20,611 nucleotides of DNA from Deltaproteobacteria bacterium (lineage in GTDB: Bacteria > Desulfobacterota > Syntrophia > Syntrophales > Fen-1087): assembly GCA_026388595.1 (NCBI GenBank), contig JAPLJM010000211.1:1-20611 (forward strand). Reading direction: 5' to 3'. The notes beneath the pieces were generated by a model that had not been told where the DNA came from, searched no databases, and saw nothing but the letters and a program-made list of their open reading frames with translations. The position numbers and the translations under genes were made by a program. Shown one piece after another: positions 15,741 to 20,611 of this stretch; positions within the stretch are counted from its first letter, which is position 1, and each line of letters opens with the position of its first letter.

Positions 15741-16739
15741 ATGAAATTCAGAATATTGTGCATCGCGATGGCACTCTGTCTGATCATTCTGACCGTCGTG
15801 CCGGATGTAAGGGCGCAGGAATATTCCATCGGTCGGGTTGACTGGGTCCAGGGGTTCATTACCGCTGCCGGCTATGGGGCTGGTAAAGGAAGCAGCAACC
15901 CTGGGCAGGACCGGGCGCTGGCGATCAGGGCTGCCAGAACGGACGCGCAGCGGGTCCTGCTGGATACGGTGAAAGGCATCCGGATTGATTCCCAGACCCG
16001 GGTGGACATGATGATGGTTTCCGAAGATATCATCAATGCCCGGGTGGAGGGGATCGTCAAGGGGGCGCAGGTTTTCAAGCAGGACATCCAATGGGTAACC
16101 AGTGACGACGGCAAGAAATATCCCGCAGTAACCATGGAGTTGCGTCTCTGCCTCAGCAGCGCCAGCCAAGGCTGCAAATCGGTAAAATCCCTCATCAGTG
16201 CCCTGAATCTGGATGAGAAGAAACTGCCGGACAACGCTCCGCCGCAGCAGTTTCCGACATCGCCGGAACCTGCTGGGTTCCAGCCGCCAGTGCCGCCTCC
16301 ACCCGCACCCACACCTCAGGCCGTAGCGCCGCCGCCTGTGCAAACGACCGAACCGCCAAAGGCAATTCTTCCCGGCATCGATCCCACCAAGCCGGTCACG
16401 GGGGTGATTATCAGCCTGGAAGGCCGTTTCTTTGAAAGGGAGGTGCTGCCCGTGGTGGTCACCGTGGGAGCAGATCAGCAATTAATGACCGTTTATTCCG
16501 CAAAGCGCGTAAAGCCTCAGGTCATTCGCACCTATGGCGTTGTGCGCTATGCCGACAGCCTGGATCAGGCCAGAAAGGTTGCTTATGTGGGAGACAACAT
16601 CCTGATCATTCCGGCCGTGAAGGTGACCAACGACAATCTGATTATCATCGATATGGACGCCGCCAAGAAGATCAAGGAAACCGTGCGGTACAATAACGAT
16701 TATTTGGGCGACGCCAAGGTGGTGATCTCCTCGAACTGA
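15741..16739 (+). CDS. Exported LPP20-like protein with proline-rich linker
   Basis: A 332-residue protein of unknown role. I chose the ATG at 15741 because it is preceded by GGGGGT and opens a clean signal peptide (hydrophobic core at 4-20, cleavage after VRA at 25); the frame reaches back to 15696 but would bury the signal. Residues 57-140 resemble the LPP20 domain: an Ala/Arg-rich helix (RALAIRAARTDAQRVLLDTV) followed by strands. There is no lipobox cysteine at the cleavage site, so it is probably periplasmic rather than a lipoprotein. Residues 166-207 are rich in proline. Residues 215-332 form a second globular domain I cannot name (VTGVIISLEGRFFEREVLP near its start). LPP20-type proteins include surface lipoproteins and flagellar-associated proteins, but no flagellar gene is nearby. 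A hairpin follows the stop. Confidence 0.75.
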   Translation: MKFRILCIAMALCLIILTVVPDVRAQEYSIGRVDWVQGFITAAGYGAGKGSSNPGQDRALAIRAARTDAQRVLLDTVKGIRIDSQTRVDMMMVSEDIINARVEGIVKGAQVFKQDIQWVTSDDGKKYPAVTMELRLCLSSASQGCKSVKSLISALNLDEKKLPDNAPPQQFPTSPEPAGFQPPVPPPPAPTPQAVAPPPVQTTEPPKAILPGIDPTKPVTGVIISLEGRFFEREVLPVVVTVGADQQLMTVYSAKRVKPQVIRTYGVVRYADSLDQARKVAYVGDNILIIPAVKVTNDNLIIIDMDAAKKIKETVRYNNDYLGDAKVVISSN

Positions 16740-16770
16740 CAAAACCGCCAGACGCGCAGTCATCGTTACC

Positions 16771-16805
16771 GAAAGCCCCCTGTAATCTGACTACAGAGGG
16801 CTTTC
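16771..16805. terminator. Hairpin between convergent genes, probable bidirectional terminator
   Basis: GAAAGCCCCCTGTA and TACAGAGGGCTTTC pair over 14 positions with one C-A mismatch around a 7-base loop. It lies 31 bases after the LPP20-like gene stop and 90 bases beyond the end of the minus-strand cassette. No strong T run follows on either strand, so termination strength is uncertain. The rest of the gap to 16895 shows no gene. Confidence 0.6.
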
Positions 16806-16895
16806 TCGCCTTTCCGGCAGAACATTAATCGAGACCTTTGAAAAATGGCTCCGCCGCCGCTGAAAAAATCTTTTTCGCCGGTTATGCAAAGCTCT

Positions 16896-17099
16896 CTAAT
16901 CTCCTTTCCTGTTTCGTCCCAGAAAATTGAAGAAGATGTAATAAAAGACAAGCAACAACGCAACAAAGCCCAAAAACCGGAGTTCCATCAAGCGACTTAT
17001 CAGCTTATCCTGCCCATCTCCGGCAGGTAAATGCTCCCATACAAAGTAAAGCAGAATAACAGAGAAACCGACGTAGGCAATCTTCAGATATCTGTTCAT
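16896..17099 (-). CDS. Small two-helix membrane protein
   Basis: A 67-residue protein with two hydrophobic stretches, about residues 7-22 and 43-60, joined by a charged loop (AGDGQDKLISRLMELR) and ending in a basic tail (GRNRKGD). I recognise no family. It is supported as a real gene by GGGAGGG five bases before the ATG, by its place 10 bp after the BtrH-like gene on the same strand, and by the clear membrane pattern. It is the last gene of the five-gene cassette. Being membrane-embedded, it might anchor or assist the acyltransferases encoded upstream; that is inference only. Confidence 0.65.
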   Translation of the reverse strand: MNRYLKIAYVGFSVILLYFVWEHLPAGDGQDKLISRLMELRFLGFVALLLVFYYIFFNFLGRNRKGD

Positions 17100-17109
17100 C
17101 TGGCCCTCC

Positions 17110-18108
17110 CTATGCCATCTTTTTCAGTAACAGATAGACCTCTTTTTCAACGTTCCCGCAGGTACGCAGCAGGCCTGCGATGGCCGCAAGATCAATTGCC
17201 CCTTCCCTGTTTTTGATCGCCTTGGCGCAGGCCAGGGCGAATTGCCGCCACTGGTCGCCGGCGTCCGTCATTTTAAGAGAGGCTTCCCGGAGCGCCTGAC
17301 TTTGCAAGACGTCGGCTGCCTCCTGGAGAAAGGCGGCGTACATAAACCGAAACCCGCCGCCCCCGGTGCCGATCTCCTCCTGCATCCGGACGATATGCCC
17401 CAGGAACAGCTTGATATACCGGATGTCCTTCCGGCCCTGCAGATTCTCAATCCGGTCCGCCATGAAAAAAATTCCCCGGAGCCCGAAAATCAAGGGTGCA
17501 TGCAACATCATATTCACGGTCTTCCGGATCGCCAGGGGGATTGTTTTTTTCAGGTCGATCGCTGCCGGAACGACCGTGGGATAGTAAAGGTATCCATGGG
17601 GCGCCATCGTACCCTTTGCAAAACGGGCTTTTTGCAAGTCTTCCGGCAGGATCCTGACCACATGGTCGGCCACGGGGTCACTGACCAGGAATTCACCGTT
17701 TTCCTTCCCGAAGACGATCAGATTGTGCATGTTAAACTGAAAGCGCATCTCCGGCGGGAAATAGGGAAGCCAGTAGGCGGAGGTTTGCAGGCCAACCGCC
17801 CTGCCGCTGGCGATGAACCTGTCCAACTCGGCCATCGCTTCCGCCTGGCTGCGATAGGTTTTCGACTGGAATTTGACGCCCAACCGGCGCTGAATGCCCC
17901 CGATGATGGAACGGGGATACATTCGATACGATAACAGCGGCATCCCGTTGATTTTGATGAAGGGAAGGTAGGCAAAGGTCAGGCCACCCGCCAGGCCGAA
18001 GACCATGGGCTCCGACAGGCTCAGTCCCTGATGCGACAGGAGCGATGTCACCACCCCGCTTTCACAGTGCGCATAATGTCTGTGTTGAAATTCATGCTGG
18101 ACGTTCAA
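17110..18108 (-). CDS. BtrH-like cysteine acyltransferase (BtrH_N plus DUF4872-like region)
   Basis: A 332-residue protein resembling the BtrH N-terminal family, named for the butirosin enzyme that moves an acyl group from an acyl carrier protein to an aminoglycoside. The N-terminal HCESG places a candidate nucleophile at Cys15, followed by GLSLSEPMVFGLAGGLTFAY. His128 (NMHN) and Asp144 (VSDP) complete a papain/C39-like triad. The C-terminal half (about 180-332) is helical and fits the DUF4872 region often joined to BtrH_N. The start is a TTG directly after the upstream stop (TGATTG), with GAGGAA six bases before it; the nearby ATG is out of frame. There is no signal peptide, so it is cytoplasmic. 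Donor and acceptor are unknown; no carrier protein is visible in the window. A peptidase role is the alternative. Confidence 0.75.
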   Translation of the reverse strand: MNVQHEFQHRHYAHCESGVVTSLLSHQGLSLSEPMVFGLAGGLTFAYLPFIKINGMPLLSYRMYPRSIIGGIQRRLGVKFQSKTYRSQAEAMAELDRFIASGRAVGLQTSAYWLPYFPPEMRFQFNMHNLIVFGKENGEFLVSDPVADHVVRILPEDLQKARFAKGTMAPHGYLYYPTVVPAAIDLKKTIPLAIRKTVNMMLHAPLIFGLRGIFFMADRIENLQGRKDIRYIKLFLGHIVRMQEEIGTGGGGFRFMYAAFLQEAADVLQSQALREASLKMTDAGDQWRQFALACAKAIKNREGAIDLAAIAGLLRTCGNVEKEVYLLLKKMA

Positions 18109-18513
18109 TCAGATTTCCTCCTCAAATCGGGTCAGTGTGGCAAGCGGTACCCGGAAGAGATCGGCATATTGCTGCAGGCGCGCTGCATCGAGTTTCCGGA
18201 AGACCCCCGGTTTCAGGTGGCGCTTGACCTGCCACCGGAAAAGCCCCATCGCCTGGGCCAGCGTGATCAGATCCATCCGGCGCATATACATGAAGTACTC
18301 AATGGGGGAACTCTGTTTTTTCAGGACTTTATGCCTGGCCTCTTCAGCTTTCCGGTCATAATCCTCCAGGGCGTCGAGGAGGACAATTTCCTCAACCTCC
18401 CAACCCGTTGTCGGTGCTCCGGTATAGTGTCCGTTCTCATCGATGGCATAGAGCAGTTTCCTGTATCCCCCCAGCGTCCTGATGTTATCCTGCGGAATCT
18501 CATGAACTTTCAT
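18109..18513 (-). CDS. Conserved-looking protein with C-terminal XRE-like helix-turn-helix
   Basis: A 134-residue soluble protein from the ATG at 18513, which has AAGGGA seven bases upstream. The frame extends 12 residues further to 18549, but that lies inside the PlsY-like gene and adds a cysteine-rich non-conserved tail. Residues 80-128 (LITLAQAMGLFRWQVKRHL, then KLDAARLQQYADLFRVPLATL) have the spacing of a Cro/XRE-type helix-turn-helix. The N-terminal 70 residues (GGYRKLLYAIDENGHYTGAP, GWEVEEIVLLDALEDYDRKAEE) are a mixed domain I do not recognise. It could regulate the cassette. However, it sits in mid-operon and its N-terminal domain could bind a ligand or partner instead, so a structural role is possible. 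It overlaps the gene before it by 14 bases and is directly followed by the BtrH-like gene. Confidence 0.7.
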   Translation of the reverse strand: MKVHEIPQDNIRTLGGYRKLLYAIDENGHYTGAPTTGWEVEEIVLLDALEDYDRKAEEARHKVLKKQSSPIEYFMYMRRMDLITLAQAMGLFRWQVKRHLKPGVFRKLDAARLQQYADLFRVPLATLTRFEEEI

Positions 18514-19090
18514 GGCTTTTCCCTTGCTTCTGCAGCAGCGCTGCAACATTTTGCCGGTGATTGTAGAAAATCAGCAGCGCCGTGACGATGGTGCCGGCTG
18601 CCGCTATGGTTTCGAAGTTATACGTGATCATCGTACCCATGGCAAGCGCAGAAATCATGAAAAAGGAAGCGATAAACGGAATTTGGGCCACGCGGTACAC
18701 GGCGACCCAGAGCAAGGCGGCCAATGCCGCCGCAACAGGCGCCAGCAGAATTGTAAATCCCAGAAAGCCGGCAACGCCCTTTCCTCCCCGGAACCGGTGA
18801 AAACAGGGAAACCGGTTCCCCAAAACCAGGCTGAGCCCGATCCATGGAACCCCAGCGATGGGGAGGAAATGAACCGCCAGCGCGGCGGCGGCCATCGCCC
18901 GTCCCAGGTCGAGCAGCAGAACGACGGCCGCCCATACCAGGCCCGCCTGCCGGTAGACGTTGGTCGTCCCCGCGTTCCCGCTGAACTGCGTCCGGGGGTC
19001 CGCCTTCCCGATCGCGCTGAGCACCAGGATGGCAAAATTGACCGATCCGGCGACATAAACCGATAAAAATAGAATCCCAAAAGTGATCAT
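18500..19090 (-). CDS. Divergent PlsY-like glycerol-3-phosphate acyltransferase
   Basis: A 196-residue polytopic membrane protein, the usual PlsY length, with about five to seven hydrophobic segments. PlsY moves an acyl group from acyl phosphate to glycerol 3-phosphate. Motif 1 is present as SGNAGTTNVYR at 37-47 and motif 2 as RGGKG at 101-105. Several usual PlsY features differ: the GHxFP block reads GNRFP (Asn92 for His), the D-x-x-K-G block reads DLGRA, and motif 3 keeps HRQN at 178-181 but loses the Arg and Glu that normally follow. The fold and acyl-phosphate site look kept, while the acceptor may differ. I leave the gene symbol open because this may be a specialised paralogue. The gene lies 13 bp after the radical SAM gene; its ribosome binding site is weak (AGAGATTAACG before the ATG). 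Confidence 0.75.
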   Translation of the reverse strand: MITFGILFLSVYVAGSVNFAILVLSAIGKADPRTQFSGNAGTTNVYRQAGLVWAAVVLLLDLGRAMAAAALAVHFLPIAGVPWIGLSLVLGNRFPCFHRFRGGKGVAGFLGFTILLAPVAAALAALLWVAVYRVAQIPFIASFFMISALAMGTMITYNFETIAAAGTIVTALLIFYNHRQNVAALLQKQGKSHESS

Positions 19091-19103
19091 CGTTAATCTC
19101 TAT

Positions 19104-20594
19104 TTAGAAATCCCTGAGGTCTTCAAATTCATTCCGCTGTCGCAGACGGGCCGTTTCTCTTTGATAACGGTCTTCCCATCCGGTCTTCCGGAGTTTCCGC
19201 TCCACAAGAAATTTTAAAACCGGCCGGATCAGATAAATCCAGATGGCGGTCCACTGACGACCGGTTTTTCTCGTTTTTGCCGAGGGTTCCCACCAGCCCA
19301 GGACCGTCTGCCGGTAAAACCAGAACAGGTACTGGAGGCGTTCTGCATCAAGATATCGGGTTCTCACATTCGCCCAAAGGCCATTATACCATCGATAATC
19401 GTCGCAATTTGTGACGAGTCCCTCCCGGATCAGATCGTCACGAACCTGCGTTTTTGGATAAGGGGTCAATATCTGGCAGTAAATAGCGTCGACCCCCAGC
19501 CCCTTCAAGAAGCGATAGTTATCGCGGATGGCCGTCTCGTCATCCTGCGGCAGGCCGAAGATCATGCCGCCCACGACGCTCAGCCCGTATTTGTGGCAAT
19601 TTTCAACGGCCTTTTCGGCCTCATCTGCGATTTCGCCCTTGCGCAGGGTCTCCAGATTGAGCCGGGAAACGTTCTCAATCCCCAGAAACACGGAAAAAAA
19701 CCCCGCCTCGGCCATTTTCCGTACCATCTCCTCATGGCGGGCGATGGCAATGCAGTCCGCCTGTACGGCCAGCTTCAGGCCCATGTAGCGGCGTGCAATA
19801 ATGGCATCACAGACCCTTATGACCCATCGGGGATTTAAAACAAAATTATCGTCAACGACAAAAACCATCCTCGTCTTTTTGTTGAAATAAATATCATCCA
19901 GATCGGCCAGAATGCGTTCCATCGGGTAGGTTCGATGGGAGCGGCCGTACATGTGTTGAATGCTGCAGAAGGTGCAGTTGCGGGTGCATCCCCGGGACAT
20001 CTCCATGACCTCCATGCGGGAGGTCACGAAATGATAACCGCCGGTCAGCCGGCGACGGTCGCGGAGGGGCAGCTTCAGCCGTGACAAATCACAAGGCTTT
20101 CCCCGTTCGTTATGGATGAATTTCCCGTCCCGCCTGTACGAAAGGGACGGAATCTCCTCGAGACGGTCCATCCCTTCCAGGGCGTTGATAAGCCTCCGAA
20201 AGGTTTCCTCCCCTTCTCCCCGGATCATGAAATCAATCCATTGCGAGGCCGGTGCCGGGGCCACCTCTTCGCTCATCAATGTCGCATGATAGCCGCCGAC
20301 GGCGATCCGGCAACCGGGAAGCAGGTTTTTAATGAGCCGGATGAGGCGTAAACAGGTATCGAACTGCCAGGTCATGGCCGACAACCCGACAAGATCAGGC
20401 TGGATCTGCTTCAGTTGTTTCGTCAAATAAGACCTGAGGTTACGCCGTTTCCGGACCAGATCGATCAGATAGACGTCGTGCCGGTCATCGATATTTCCGC
20501 CCAGACAGGCAATACCGTGATTCGGCAGATGAACGGCCATATCGTGGATGAAGATCGGGGCAACGTCGGGCATGGAAATCAGGACCACTTTCAT
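19104..20594 (-). CDS. B12-binding radical SAM enzyme, unknown substrate
   Basis: A 496-residue protein. Residues 1-130 form a B12-binding-like Rossmann domain (VVLISMPDVAP, LGGNIDDRHDVYLIDL, QPDLVGLSAMTWQFD, VGGYHATL and the closing RGEGEETF). It lacks the DxHxxG cobalamin ligand motif, as many class B radical SAM methyltransferase relatives do. The SAM core carries Cys203-x3-Cys207-x2-Cys210 (SRGCTRNCTFCSIQH), VVDDNF near 247-251, and GGMIFGLPQDD near 342-352. The C-terminal 80 residues are aromatic and basic (YLFWFYRQTVLGWWEP), which may associate with membranes or a lipid substrate. AGGAG eight bases before the ATG supports the start. It heads the visible cassette; its promoter would lie outside the window. 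Methylation or cyclisation of a lipid or polyketide-like substrate is possible, but the substrate is not known. Confidence 0.82.
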   Translation of the reverse strand: MKVVLISMPDVAPIFIHDMAVHLPNHGIACLGGNIDDRHDVYLIDLVRKRRNLRSYLTKQLKQIQPDLVGLSAMTWQFDTCLRLIRLIKNLLPGCRIAVGGYHATLMSEEVAPAPASQWIDFMIRGEGEETFRRLINALEGMDRLEEIPSLSYRRDGKFIHNERGKPCDLSRLKLPLRDRRRLTGGYHFVTSRMEVMEMSRGCTRNCTFCSIQHMYGRSHRTYPMERILADLDDIYFNKKTRMVFVVDDNFVLNPRWVIRVCDAIIARRYMGLKLAVQADCIAIARHEEMVRKMAEAGFFSVFLGIENVSRLNLETLRKGEIADEAEKAVENCHKYGLSVVGGMIFGLPQDDETAIRDNYRFLKGLGVDAIYCQILTPYPKTQVRDDLIREGLVTNCDDYRWYNGLWANVRTRYLDAERLQYLFWFYRQTVLGWWEPSAKTRKTGRQWTAIWIYLIRPVLKFLVERKLRKTGWEDRYQRETARLRQRNEFEDLRDF

Positions 20595-20611
20595 GGACGC
20601 TGCTCCTGGCG

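Noticed and set aside
16845..17030. 61-codon plus-strand open frame in the convergent gap
   Set aside because: It overlaps the small membrane protein, which has a good ribosome binding site and two hydrophobic helices; the plus frame has neither.
17242..17934. 230-codon plus-strand open frame opposite the BtrH-like gene
   Set aside because: The minus-strand gene has the HCESG motif, a ribosome binding site and operon context; the plus frame has none of these.
18512..19066. 184-codon plus-strand open frame opposite the PlsY-like gene
   Set aside because: The translation is charged and Gln/Arg-rich without domains, while the minus strand carries PlsY motifs and membrane spans.
1..20611. tRNA or rRNA genes, CRISPR arrays, insertion sequences or prophage genes
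   Set aside because: I looked for these across the window and saw no rRNA stretches, no tRNA-like cloverleaf, no regularly spaced repeats, and no transposase or integrase motif.

Overview
The window reads as a chromosomal segment of a Gram-negative bacterium, most like a deltaproteobacterium (Desulfobacterota; a Syntrophales-type organism is a guess from overall protein resemblance, not a computed placement). The MurE fragment carries the DNPR motif of the meso-diaminopimelate type, and cell-envelope and anaerobe-style genes (B12/radical SAM proteins, a rubrerythrin-like protein) accompany it.

Bases 1-13172 (+ strand) are the 3' two thirds of a division and cell wall (dcw) cluster in classic order: murE (5' end cut off by the window), murF, mraY, murD, ftsW, murG, murC, murB, ftsQ, ftsA, ftsZ. 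Stops and starts overlap at most early junctions (ATGA, TGATG, TAATG), which suggests one translationally coupled operon. It supplies the cytoplasmic Mur ligases and MurB, the lipid I/II enzymes MraY and MurG, the SEDS glycan polymerase FtsW, and the divisome proteins FtsQ, FtsA and FtsZ. No ddl lies between murB and ftsQ. A canonical A AAA AAA slippery heptamer sits in the last codons of ftsA, and its -1 frame runs open into ftsZ.

Bases 13173-16739 (+) hold a B12-binding-type radical SAM protein 45 bp after ftsZ, then a rubrerythrin-like diiron protein with its own likely promoter, then an exported LPP20-like protein with a proline-rich linker and an unassigned C-terminal domain. A hairpin at 16771-16805 separates these from the convergent minus-strand genes.

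Bases 16896-20594 (- strand) hold a tight five-gene cassette, read from right to left: B12-binding radical SAM enzyme, a divergent PlsY-like acyltransferase, a 134-residue protein with an XRE-like helix-turn-helix, a BtrH-like cysteine acyltransferase (BtrH_N plus DUF4872-like region), and a 67-residue two-helix membrane protein. Junctions range from a 14-bp overlap to a 13-bp gap. The combination suggests a specialised acyl or lipid modification or small-molecule pathway. It is the best candidate here for an undescribed system, and it may continue upstream beyond the right edge of the window.
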